Source of the DNA: an uncultured Phascolarctobacterium sp.
GTDB lineage: Bacteria; Bacillota; Negativicutes; Acidaminococcales; Acidaminococcaceae
Direction of reading: 5' to 3'
Assembly: GCA_937906915.1 (NCBI GenBank)
Contig: CALCUU010000150.1
Span: 1 to 9,946 of the forward strand
DNA: 9,946 nucleotides
The first letter of the stretch is position 1. The number at the start of each line of letters is the position of its first letter. Under the pieces are notes generated by a model that worked only from the letters and a program-made list of their open reading frames with translations, had not been told where the DNA came from and made no database searches. Of this stretch, positions 1 to 6,239 are shown in pieces. Both the position numbers and the translations under genes were made by a program.

Positions 1-1
1 C

Positions 2-223
2 GCTGTCCCCGTCACCATAAAGTTCTAAGGGAATAACACCTGCTTCAAGGCAAATTTCTACACCTTTATCTGCACAATATACTTTTTTATCAGTAGCTAC
101 CTCTTGTAACCAGCTTGCCTTAGGCGCTCTGCCTCCTGCAACAACTACATTGGTAGCTTCATATTCTTTAGGTAAAATTACCTCAGCGGAAAACTGAGGT
201 AATTTAAAAATCTTAGTAGCCAT
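2..223 (-). CDS. Thiamine pyrophosphokinase-like protein, N-terminal part (runs off the window)
   Basis: Partial gene; the first 74 codons are in the window. After a short leader of about 24 residues comes a beta strand and glycine turn (NVVVAGGRAP, about residues 25-34). Then comes YCADKGVEICLEAGVIPLELYGDGDS (residues 49-74, given here in outline: ADKG near 51-54, AGVIP near 61-65, GDGDS at 70-74). This spacing matches the N-terminal catalytic domain of thiamine pyrophosphokinases (PF04263), where an ADGG-type loop is followed by a GD-x-DS motif that binds metal and ATP. Such enzymes transfer pyrophosphate from ATP to thiamine to give thiamine diphosphate in the cytosol. The ATG overlaps the TAA of the upstream gene (TAATG), so the two are translationally coupled. 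ADKG in place of ADGG is a small deviation. The C-terminal thiamine-binding domain is outside the window, so a related pyrophosphokinase of other specificity cannot be excluded. Confidence 0.7.
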   Translation of the reverse strand, partial: MATKIFKLPQFSAEVILPKEYEATNVVVAGGRAPKASWLQEVATDKKVYCADKGVEICLEAGVIPLELYGDGDS

Positions 224-525
224 TATTTATTTTTAGCGACGGGTTTAATAACAATTTGTCCGCCTTCTTTTAAAACCTTCCAAGTGCAATCGCCGTTTTT
301 ATTTTTCAGCCATTCCATGCTGATTTCCAAAAGGAAACGGTTTAAACGCTCTTGAGCATCTTGGGGAAGCAGCAGCTCTTTTTTAGCAGGAGCAGGTGCT
401 TTCGCTTTTAATTTAATTCTTGCACTGGTCTTTTCTTCAGAGTAGATACCGTTTTCAAAGGACAGCTCTTCGCTAAAGCCCTTCAACATATCTTCATCAG
501 AAAGATTTTTTCTAATTTTAGCCAT
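223..525 (-). CDS. Hypothetical protein of 100 residues between gyrB and the TPK-like gene
   Basis: I do not recognise this family. The product is small, soluble and rich in Lys and Glu, with no signal peptide or membrane segment. It has an acidic and polar N-terminal third (residues 1-35), a short Ala-Pro-Lys linker (about 40-49, KAKAPAPAKK) and a C-terminal half that looks folded. That half has a predicted helix (about 55-73, QDAQERLNRFLLEISMEW) followed by a likely beta hairpin ending GGQIVIKPV. It starts 17 bases after gyrB with a GAGAGG-type ribosome binding site about 9 bases before the ATG, and its stop overlaps the start of the next gene. Composition and codon use resemble its neighbours, so it looks like a native member of the operon. 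Being real rather than spurious is supported by the ribosome binding site and the tight coupling on both sides; function is unknown. Confidence 0.75.
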   Translation of the reverse strand: MAKIRKNLSDEDMLKGFSEELSFENGIYSEEKTSARIKLKAKAPAPAKKELLLPQDAQERLNRFLLEISMEWLKNKNGDCTWKVLKEGGQIVIKPVAKNK

Positions 526-542
526 TTATTTTTACCTCTCAA

Positions 543-2480
543 TTACAGGTCTAAGTTACGAACTTTACGAGCATTTTCTTCAATAAATTGACGGCGCGGT
601 TCAACCTTATCGCCCATCAAGATGGAGAAAATTTTATCAGCTTCAGCAGCATCTTCCAATTGAACTTGCAAAATAGTGCGGTCTTCCGGGTTCATGGTAG
701 TTTCCCACAATTGTTCCGGGTTCATTTCACCAAGACCTTTGTAGCGTTGGATGTAGGGGTTGCTGTCGCGACCAACCATATCCAATACGCTTTGCAGTTC
801 TTCGTCGCTGTAAGCATAGTGGTGTTTTTGACCCTTGCGTACCAAATAGAGGGGAGGTTGTGCAATAAATACGTGTCCTTCTCTAATCAAGGGTTGCATA
901 TAACGATAGAAGAAAGTCAACAGCAAGGTACGAATGTGAGCGCCGTCGACGTCGGCATCTGTCATGATAATGATTTTGCCGTAGCGAGCCTTGTTAATGT
1001 CAAAGTCATCACCAATGCCACAGCCAAAGGCAGTAATCATATTACGAATTTCTTCACTGCTCAAAATTTTATCAAGACGAGCTTTTTCTACGTTTAAGAT
1101 TTTACCACGCAAGGGGAGGATGGCTTGGAACTTACGGTCACGTCCTTGCTTAGCACTTCCGCCTGCGGAATCACCTTCGACTAAGTAAATTTCAGTTTCT
1201 GCTGCGTCCTTGCTTTGGCAATCTGCTAATTTACCGGGCAAGCTGCTAACTTCCAGCGCATTTTTACGACGGGTAAGCTCACGTGCTTTACGTGCTGCCA
1301 TACGGGCGCGGGCAGAGATAATGGATTTTTCAACAATCTTTTTAGCAATGGAAGGATTTTCTTCCATAAATTCGTTCAAAGCATCGCCAACTAAATTGTC
1401 AACGATGGGCATAACTTCGCTGTTGCCCAATTTAATTTTAGTTTGGGATTCAAATTGAGGGTTAGGAATCTTTAAGCTGATTACCGCGGTCAAGCCTTCA
1501 CGCACGTCTTCGCCGCTCAAAGCATCTTCATTTTCTTTCAGCAGGTTATTTTTACGAGCATAACCATTGATGGTTCTGGTCAAAGCTTTGCGGAAACCAC
1601 TTAAATGAGTACCACCTTCTTCAGTGTTAATGTTGTTTACATAGGTAAAGACATTTTCACTGTAGGTATCGCAGTATTGCATGGCAACTTCTACGATGAT
1701 ACCGTTCTTTTCACCTTCAAGGTAAATAGGTTCAGCGTTGATTTTATCTTTGTTGTTATCAACGTAATTTACAAATTCAATGATACCGCCACCAAAGTGG
1801 AAGGTTTCAGTTTTACCGTCTTCACGTTCATCACGCAAGGTAATGGTAATGCCTTTATTAAGGAACGCCAGCTCGCGGATACGCATACGCAAGGTTTCGT
1901 AGCTATAAACAAGCTCGGAGAAAATGGTAGCGTCCGGTTTGAAGTGAACGGTAGTACCGGTTTCAGTAGCTTCGCCTTTAACGTAAAGCTTGGTAGTAGT
2001 TTTACCTTGCTCAAAAGCAATGCCATAGCACTTACCGTCACGACGAACTTCAACTTCCATGCTTTCACTAAGTGCGTTAACGCAGGTAACACCTACACCG
2101 TGAAGACCACCGGAAACCTTATAACCGCCATCGCCAAATTTACCACCGGCGTGAAGCACGGTCATAATAACTTCAACAGCAGGCTTGCCTTCTTTTTTCA
2201 TCATATCTACAGGAATACCACGACCATTATCACGAACGGTAATGCTATTATCTGCGTGAATGACTACTTGAATATCATTACAAAAGCCAGCTAAAGCTTC
2301 GTCAATACTGTTGTCAACAACTTCATAAACCAAATGATGCAAGCCACGAGCAGAGGTACTGCCAATATACATTGCAGGTCTTTTTCGTACTGCTTCCAAA
2401 CCTTCTAAAACGTGAATCTGATCAGCACCATATTGACCATTTACCGTTGTAGCTTCTTCAATATCAATGTTATTTGCCAT
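543..2480 (-). CDS. gyrB: DNA gyrase subunit B
   Basis: ATPase subunit of DNA gyrase, which with GyrA introduces negative supercoils ahead of replication forks. The 645 residues match the short Gram-positive form without the enterobacterial insertion. The GHKL ATPase domain has the catalytic Glu in EVVDNSIDEA (residues 53-62), the DNGRGIP loop (84-90) and the ATP lid GGLHGVG (124-130). The transducer domain carries the QTK loop (346-348) that senses the gamma-phosphate. The TOPRIM domain has EGDSAGG (435-441) and the metal-binding DADVDG (508-513). The C-terminal RYKGLGEMNPEQLWETTMNP block (579-598) is typical of GyrB rather than ParE, and the protein ends in the usual RNLDL. A strong AGGAGG ribosome binding site precedes the ATG. 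It follows remB in the dnaN-recF-gyrB transcription unit. The next gene is not gyrA, which is unusual among Bacillota and implies gyrA lies elsewhere or further downstream. Confidence 0.98.
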   Translation of the reverse strand: MANNIDIEEATTVNGQYGADQIHVLEGLEAVRKRPAMYIGSTSARGLHHLVYEVVDNSIDEALAGFCNDIQVVIHADNSITVRDNGRGIPVDMMKKEGKPAVEVIMTVLHAGGKFGDGGYKVSGGLHGVGVTCVNALSESMEVEVRRDGKCYGIAFEQGKTTTKLYVKGEATETGTTVHFKPDATIFSELVYSYETLRMRIRELAFLNKGITITLRDEREDGKTETFHFGGGIIEFVNYVDNNKDKINAEPIYLEGEKNGIIVEVAMQYCDTYSENVFTYVNNINTEEGGTHLSGFRKALTRTINGYARKNNLLKENEDALSGEDVREGLTAVISLKIPNPQFESQTKIKLGNSEVMPIVDNLVGDALNEFMEENPSIAKKIVEKSIISARARMAARKARELTRRKNALEVSSLPGKLADCQSKDAAETEIYLVEGDSAGGSAKQGRDRKFQAILPLRGKILNVEKARLDKILSSEEIRNMITAFGCGIGDDFDINKARYGKIIIMTDADVDGAHIRTLLLTFFYRYMQPLIREGHVFIAQPPLYLVRKGQKHHYAYSDEELQSVLDMVGRDSNPYIQRYKGLGEMNPEQLWETTMNPEDRTILQVQLEDAAEADKIFSILMGDKVEPRRQFIEENARKVRNLDL

Positions 2481-2489
2481 GGGTACCTC

Positions 2490-2759
2490 CTAAAAATTAC
2501 TATAAATAGCATCAGCGAGGAAATCTTCTTCCACCCGCTTCTTTAATGTCAAAGCAGAAATTGCGGATAAGTAAATCGTATCCTCAGTTAAAATACAGCT
2601 GGAACAGCCTTCACCTTCGGATAAATCAACTATCTTATATCTGTCTTTATATTTTTCTACATAATCTTTATAAATTTCAGATTGTGGGTCTCGCAAATTA
2701 AAGATTGCGATAATCTCACTGTTTTTTACCATGCAATCTGATCCCAGATGTAAGTACAC
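2490..2759 (-). CDS. remB: RemB-like DUF370 protein (extracellular matrix regulator family)
   Basis: Small protein of 89 residues matching the RemB/YaaB branch of DUF370. It opens with MYLHLGSD, and the C-terminal half has TIYLSAISALTLKKR (61-75), close in pattern to the NIYYSPLSSSTLKKR block of Bacillus subtilis YaaB. The position between recF and gyrB is also that of yaaB/remB. In B. subtilis, RemA and RemB promote matrix gene expression; RemA is a DNA-binding protein, and the biochemical role of RemB is less clear. The start is GTG at 2759 with GGAGGA about 7 bases upstream, and the first 44 bases overlap the end of the dciA-like gene in another frame, suggesting translational coupling. 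A CxxC pair (Cys52, Cys55) and Cys9 are features I do not recall from the Bacillus protein. Family assignment is good; a role in matrix control in this organism is only inferred. Confidence 0.85.
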   Translation of the reverse strand: MYLHLGSDCMVKNSEIIAIFNLRDPQSEIYKDYVEKYKDRYKIVDLSEGEGCSSCILTEDTIYLSAISALTLKKRVEEDFLADAIYSNF

Positions 2760-3519
2760 TTCTATTCCTCCGTAAATAAGCTAGGCTATTTTCATAAATT
2801 TTTTCATCTATTTCTTCCGGTCCTTTGCCTGTTAAAAACATCACAGCCATTTGACAATCAAATTCATCTGCGGAGTTAAGGCGTACCTTTTCAAAATAGA
2901 TATTCTGTAAATTATCTTTAACTGCATTAAAAAGCAGTCTATCGCATTTGTAATAAGTCTGACATTCTTCAAACTTTAGCCAGGGCTGAACCTTTAAAAG
3001 CTCAGAAATCTTATATTTTAAAATGTTCTTTTCCTCGCGAGTGCAAACATCACATAAATCATTATTAGATTGAACTATAACTCCACATTTAGCACAAGGC
3101 TTATTGTAGGTAACAAGTTCTTCTTTTGCAGCTTCAGCATCTTTAAAATCTTGAAGCTGATTTTTTATTTTGCTGCTCACTTGGAAATTTACTTTTTTTA
3201 TATTTGCATAGCCTGTAAGCTTGCTATTTATTTTTTTCAGGAACAAAGCCTTCATCATAAAGAGCTCGTTTGCCAAAAGAGAATTTGCCACGCTAACTAC
3301 AAGGCTATTGCCTTCAATTTTTTGTACGCAGCAATATTTTGCCAAATGCTCTCCACAAATTTCCTGCCAATTTTTCTGTAACAAGTATTCAGCGTATTTT
3401 TCTTTTGCCTTAGGAAAAGTTACCTGCTTACCCGTACTTTTACCTTTTTCTCTAAGAACATAGCCTTCGGTAAATAAATTTTGGAAGATTTTTTCAGGTT
3501 GCTCCATATTTCTTTGCAT
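2716..3519 (-). CDS. DciA-like DUF721 protein with added zinc ribbon and C-terminal domain
   Basis: Residues about 40-112 fit DUF721, the domain of DciA: a helical start (EYLLQKNWQEICGEHLAKYC, about 44-63) followed by GNSLVVSVANSLLANELFMMKALFLKKINSKL (70-101). DciA is the widespread ancestral loader or operator of the replicative helicase DnaB, replaced by DnaC or DnaI in some lineages. A place next to recF and gyrB is typical of DUF721 genes. At 267 residues this one is longer than simple DUF721 proteins. It continues with a four-cysteine zinc-ribbon candidate (CAKC at 142-145, CDVC at 156-159) and a helical C-terminal region (about 163-265) that I do not recognise. The gene starts 2 bases after the recF stop (TAA-AT-ATG) with a weak AAAGG upstream, so coupling to recF is likely. 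A second ATG lies four codons in. Family call is firm; a helicase-loading role is inferred from the family. Confidence 0.85.
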   Translation of the reverse strand: MQRNMEQPEKIFQNLFTEGYVLREKGKSTGKQVTFPKAKEKYAEYLLQKNWQEICGEHLAKYCCVQKIEGNSLVVSVANSLLANELFMMKALFLKKINSKLTGYANIKKVNFQVSSKIKNQLQDFKDAEAAKEELVTYNKPCAKCGVIVQSNNDLCDVCTREEKNILKYKISELLKVQPWLKFEECQTYYKCDRLLFNAVKDNLQNIYFEKVRLNSADEFDCQMAVMFLTGKGPEEIDEKIYENSLAYLRRNRSVLTSGIRLHGKKQ

Positions 3520-3521
3520 AT

Positions 3522-4649
3522 TTAAGCCTTTCTTACAGACCCTTGCATAATTTCAAAATAAGCATTGCCTTCCAGCTCCGGAATAAGCTCCCTGTCATTA
3601 ACGGTGATAAAGGTTTGCACCCTACCGTCAATAAAAAGCAAAAGCTGAGCACGTCTGCTATTGTCAAGCTCACTCATAACATCATCTAAAAGTAAAATAG
3701 GGAACTCGCCAATTTCACGACGCACATATTCCAACTGGGAAAGCTTTAACGCCAAAGCACCACTACGTTGTTGACCTTGGGAACCAAAGGACTTCAAGGA
3801 CATATCGTTCAAAAGCAAAAGGATATCGTCGCGATGGGGGCCAATGCCAGTATTACCACGCAAAATATCAATGCGTTCACGCTCTGCTAATTTTTGAGTA
3901 TAAAATATTTCCCAATCCTCAAAATCCTTTTCAGGATAAAGAAGCCCACCATTATTGGCTTTCAGCTCGTACTTAATGGTTAAAATCTCTTTATTTCCCG
4001 TAATGGAAGCGTAAATTTCTCCGGCAATTACCTTTAATTTTTCTAAGGCAAGCTGGCGTTTTTTGGCAATGGCAGTAGCCAAGGCAATAAATTCTTTATT
4101 CCAAGGCTGCAACTGCAGTGGACTGCCTTCGTTATCGCGAATTTCCTTTAATAATTTATTGCGCTGCTGAACAACTCTATTATATTTAACAAGCAAATCG
4201 TAATAGATAGGGTCAGTTTGGGCAATTTGCATATCAAAGAAGCGACGTCTTAAACTAGGCTCGCCCTTTACCAGCTGTAAATCCTCCGGAGAAAACATTA
4301 CTGCGTTTAAAGAACCGTAATGCTCCTTAGGCTTAACCTTTGTTCCGTCTAAGAAAATTTCTTTCTTATTACGTCCCAACTGTTGAAACTTTTTAATTTT
4401 AATATCATGCAAGCCGCTAAAACTATCGTATTCTACGCCAACTGCCATTTCCTTACAGCCAATTTTCAAAAGCTCCTCTTCCGTAAAGGTACGGTGGCTC
4501 ATGCCAAAGGCGCTGTAAAAAATTGCTTCTAAGATATTAGTTTTACCTTGAGCATTTTGTCCATAAAAAACATTGATCATGGAAGAAAGCTCTAAATTAC
4601 AGCTGTCGTAGTTACGAAAGTTTACAGCGTAAATTTTATTGATTTTCAT
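3522..4649 (-). CDS. recF: DNA replication and repair protein RecF
   Basis: SMC-like ATPase that works with RecO and RecR to load RecA at single-strand gaps and stalled forks. The 375 residues are the usual RecF length. Visible motifs are Walker A GQNAQGKT (30-37), the GPHRDD block (270-275), the ABC signature SQGQQRS (290-296) and Walker B with D-loop ILLLDDVMSELD (318-329). The N-terminal strand KINKIYAVNFRNYD is the standard RecF opening. Its ATG overlaps the stop of the preceding S4-domain gene by four bases (ATGA), so the two are translationally coupled, as in many Bacillota. It is the fourth gene of the dnaA-dnaN side of the origin and is followed directly by the DciA homologue. Confidence 0.97.
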   Translation of the reverse strand: MKINKIYAVNFRNYDSCNLELSSMINVFYGQNAQGKTNILEAIFYSAFGMSHRTFTEEELLKIGCKEMAVGVEYDSFSGLHDIKIKKFQQLGRNKKEIFLDGTKVKPKEHYGSLNAVMFSPEDLQLVKGEPSLRRRFFDMQIAQTDPIYYDLLVKYNRVVQQRNKLLKEIRDNEGSPLQLQPWNKEFIALATAIAKKRQLALEKLKVIAGEIYASITGNKEILTIKYELKANNGGLLYPEKDFEDWEIFYTQKLAERERIDILRGNTGIGPHRDDILLLLNDMSLKSFGSQGQQRSGALALKLSQLEYVRREIGEFPILLLDDVMSELDNSRRAQLLLFIDGRVQTFITVNDRELIPELEGNAYFEIMQGSVRKA

Positions 4650-4867
4650 TCTTGTACAACAGTTAATTCTACTTGGTTATCAATATTTACCACATCACCG
4701 GGACGTACCTTTTTACGTTTTTCGGTTACAAGAACACCATTTAAAGTAATAATGCCGTCTTCAACCATCATAAAGGCTTGTCCACCGGTATCAGCAATAC
4801 CGGAAAATTTTAATAATTTATCCATGGAAATATATTCAGTGTCAATTACAACTTCAGCTTTTTGCAT
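4646..4867 (-). CDS. yaaA: S4-domain RNA-binding protein of the YaaA/RlbA family
   Basis: A 73-residue protein made almost entirely of one S4 RNA-binding fold. The core runs ISMDKLLKFSGIADTGGQAFMMVEDGIITLNG (about 13-44), followed by TEKRKKVRPGDVV (48-60), the basic strand-turn segment characteristic of S4 domains. Its position between dnaN and recF is that of yaaA in Bacillus subtilis, whose product (also called RlbA) is associated with ribosome assembly. An AGGTG ribosome binding site lies just before the ATG, 10 bases after dnaN, and the stop codon overlaps the recF start. RNA binding is expected from the fold; the actual RNA target cannot be read from the sequence. Confidence 0.92.
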   Translation of the reverse strand: MQKAEVVIDTEYISMDKLLKFSGIADTGGQAFMMVEDGIITLNGVLVTEKRKKVRPGDVVNIDNQVELTVVQE

Positions 4868-4877
4868 CTTACACCTC

Positions 4878-5987
4878 TTAGAATACTACACGTACAGGAG
4901 TTACGATGTAGGTATAATCTTCTTCTTCAGTGGATTTTACACATACAGGGCTTAAAGCAGTGTTCATGGAGAAGGTAGCTTCTTCAGATTCAAGATTTTT
5001 CAAAATATCAAGAATGTATCTGGAGTTAAAAGCTACATTTAATTGAGCGCCTTCGCTTACGCAACCAATTACTTCTCTACCGGTACCAACTTCCGGACTG
5101 CTGGAGGTAATGGTAAGTTCATTATTATCTACGCACATTTTAATAATGCTGTATTCACCTTCAGTTGCAAAAAGGGCAACACGTTCTACTGCGCCAGCCA
5201 TTTCTTTAATGTTAACGGTAGCTTTAATGGCAAATTGGGGAGGAATAACCTTGCGGTAATCAGGGAATTTGCCTTCAATCAAGCGGGAAACGATGGTTAC
5301 ATTATCAATAACAATCATAATTTGATTATTAAGCAGGGAAATTTGCACTTCTTGAGGCACTTCGCTAGTCAAATTACGAGAGATTTCGCTTAAAACCTTA
5401 GCAGGAATAATCATACTCATAGGTTCAGAAGCTTCAATGCCCATGGATTTAATTGCCAGACGGTGGGTGTTAGTACCAACGAAGGTAATTTTTTCGTCTT
5501 GGATTTCTACCAAGATACCGGTAAAGAGAGGTCTTGCTTCGTCATTGGAGCAGGAGAAAATAGTTTTCTTAATAAGCTCCTTAATTTTTTCGTCAGCAAT
5601 GGTAAAGGTTTTATCTGCATTAAATTCAGGGAATTTAGGATAATCTTCTTCGTTCATCAGCAAAAGTTGAAATTCAGATTTACCGGATTCAACCTTAATG
5701 GTGTTGTTAGCAGCATTTTTAGAAATGGTAACAGCTTCACCGGGAAGTTTACGGATAAGTTCGGAAAAATGCTTAGCAGAAACTACGATTTCGCCGGGTT
5801 TAACAATTTCAGCGTCAATGGTGCAGGAAATTGCCATATTCAAATCCATAGCGATGATTTCTAATTTATCTTCATTGGTTTTAAAGTGAATACCGGAAAA
5901 AATAGGGGTGCTGGGTTTAGAAATAATTGCTCTTTGCACAGTTTGGATTGCTTTATTCAGGTTACTTGTATTACAGGTAAAAATCAT
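4878..5987 (-). CDS. dnaN: DNA polymerase III beta subunit (sliding clamp)
   Basis: Processivity clamp that encircles DNA and tethers the replicative polymerase and many repair proteins. The 369 residues are the standard length for three repeated clamp domains of about 120 residues each (roughly 1-120, 121-245, 246-369). The N-terminus MIFTCNTSNLNKAIQTVQRAI and the C-terminal YTYIVTPVRVVF match the family; the C-terminal segment lines the peptide-binding cleft. A strong AGGAGG ribosome binding site at about 6004-5999 sits some 11 bases before the ATG. It is the first gene after the origin gap. It may be read through from dnaA or from a promoter within the gap: a TATAAT lies on the minus strand at 6022-6017, but no convincing -35 sequence accompanies it. 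Confidence 0.98.
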   Translation of the reverse strand: MIFTCNTSNLNKAIQTVQRAIISKPSTPIFSGIHFKTNEDKLEIIAMDLNMAISCTIDAEIVKPGEIVVSAKHFSELIRKLPGEAVTISKNAANNTIKVESGKSEFQLLLMNEEDYPKFPEFNADKTFTIADEKIKELIKKTIFSCSNDEARPLFTGILVEIQDEKITFVGTNTHRLAIKSMGIEASEPMSMIIPAKVLSEISRNLTSEVPQEVQISLLNNQIMIVIDNVTIVSRLIEGKFPDYRKVIPPQFAIKATVNIKEMAGAVERVALFATEGEYSIIKMCVDNNELTITSSSPEVGTGREVIGCVSEGAQLNVAFNSRYILDILKNLESEEATFSMNTALSPVCVKSTEEEDYTYIVTPVRVVF

Positions 5988-6037
5988 TTTTACACAGACC
6001 TCCTTAAGAATTTACTATTATATTATTTATTAAAAGA

Positions 6038-6077
6038 TAGTCGTATTAGTAGTAATGCTTGTTGATAATGTGGAAAA
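6038..6077 (-). promoter_or_regulatory. Basal unwinding element: abutting DnaA boxes plus DnaA-trios
   Basis: Read on the minus strand, TTTTCCACA (6077-6069) is followed with no gap by TTATCAACA (6068-6060). Next come a 4-base spacer AGCA and the triplets TTA CTA CTA ATA CGA CTA (6055-6038). The opposite strand therefore reads 3'-AAT GAT GAT TAT GCT GAT-5', which fits the DnaA-trio pattern known from Bacillus subtilis (repeats of 3'-GAT-5' type on which DnaA assembles as a single-stranded filament). Four of six triplets fit well and two are weaker (TAT, GCT). An A+T-rich stretch follows directly toward dnaN, which is where the melted DNA would be expected. Confidence 0.75.
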
Positions 6078-6095
6078 TAGCTTTAAGCCTTTGCC

Positions 6096-6117
6096 CTACA
6101 AGGAGTTTACCTTGTAG
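6096..6117. repeat. Perfect 8-bp inverted repeat inside oriC
   Basis: CTACAAGG (6096-6103) and CCTTGTAG (6110-6117) are perfect inverted copies around a 6-base loop. No T-run follows on either strand, so it does not look like an intrinsic terminator for dnaA. It lies between the two groups of DnaA boxes and could be a protein-binding palindrome, a DNA cruciform or simply an mRNA hairpin in the dnaA-dnaN spacer. Confidence 0.6.
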
Positions 6118-6191
6118 ATAAGTCTGTTGATAAAGGGAAAAAACTATTCACATCATTAACAGCCAAAAAATCTATTAACATTTTCAAAAAA

Positions 6192-6222
6192 TTATCCACA
6201 GATTTTTTCGGAGTTATCCACA
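6192..6222 (+). promoter_or_regulatory. Pair of perfect DnaA boxes
   Basis: Two exact TTATCCACA 9-mers in the same orientation (6192-6200 and 6214-6222), separated by 13 bases, so their starts are 22 bases apart and lie on the same face of the helix. A degenerate inverted copy (TTATCCAGA, minus strand, 6236-6228) follows six bases later, next to the dnaA stop codon. These are probably the high-affinity anchoring sites of the origin. Confidence 0.9.
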
Positions 6223-6239
6223 AAATATCTGGATAACTT

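Larger units (their letters stand above)
6000..6239. other. oriC: Chromosomal replication origin core (oriC), dnaA-dnaN gap
   Basis: This gene-free gap contains clustered DnaA-binding sequences. Perfect TTATCCACA boxes lie on the plus strand at 6192-6200 and 6214-6222, starting 22 bases apart, about two helical turns. One-mismatch forms are TTATCAACA on the minus strand at 6060-6068 and 6125-6133, CTATTCACA on the plus strand at 6144-6152, TTTTCCACA on the minus strand at 6069-6077 and TTATCCAGA on the minus strand at 6228-6236. The side next to dnaN (about 6006-6037) is almost pure A+T and is the likely unwinding region. The dnaA-dnaN position is the site of strand opening in Bacillus subtilis. 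Boxes on the dnaN side mostly face minus while the perfect pair on the dnaA side faces plus. Origin function is inferred from motif density and context. Confidence 0.92.

Noticed and set aside
588..2294. Plus-strand open frames opposite gyrB, including one of 229 codons
   Set aside because: They are antisense shadows of gyrB, whose motifs and ribosome binding site are unambiguous.
6017..6022. dnaN promoter at a minus-strand TATAAT
   Set aside because: No acceptable -35 sequence lies 16-18 bases upstream, and the match falls in the A+T-rich unwinding region where such sequences arise by chance. It is mentioned under dnaN but not called.
6096..6117. Terminator for dnaA
   Set aside because: The stem is good but no T-run follows on either strand.
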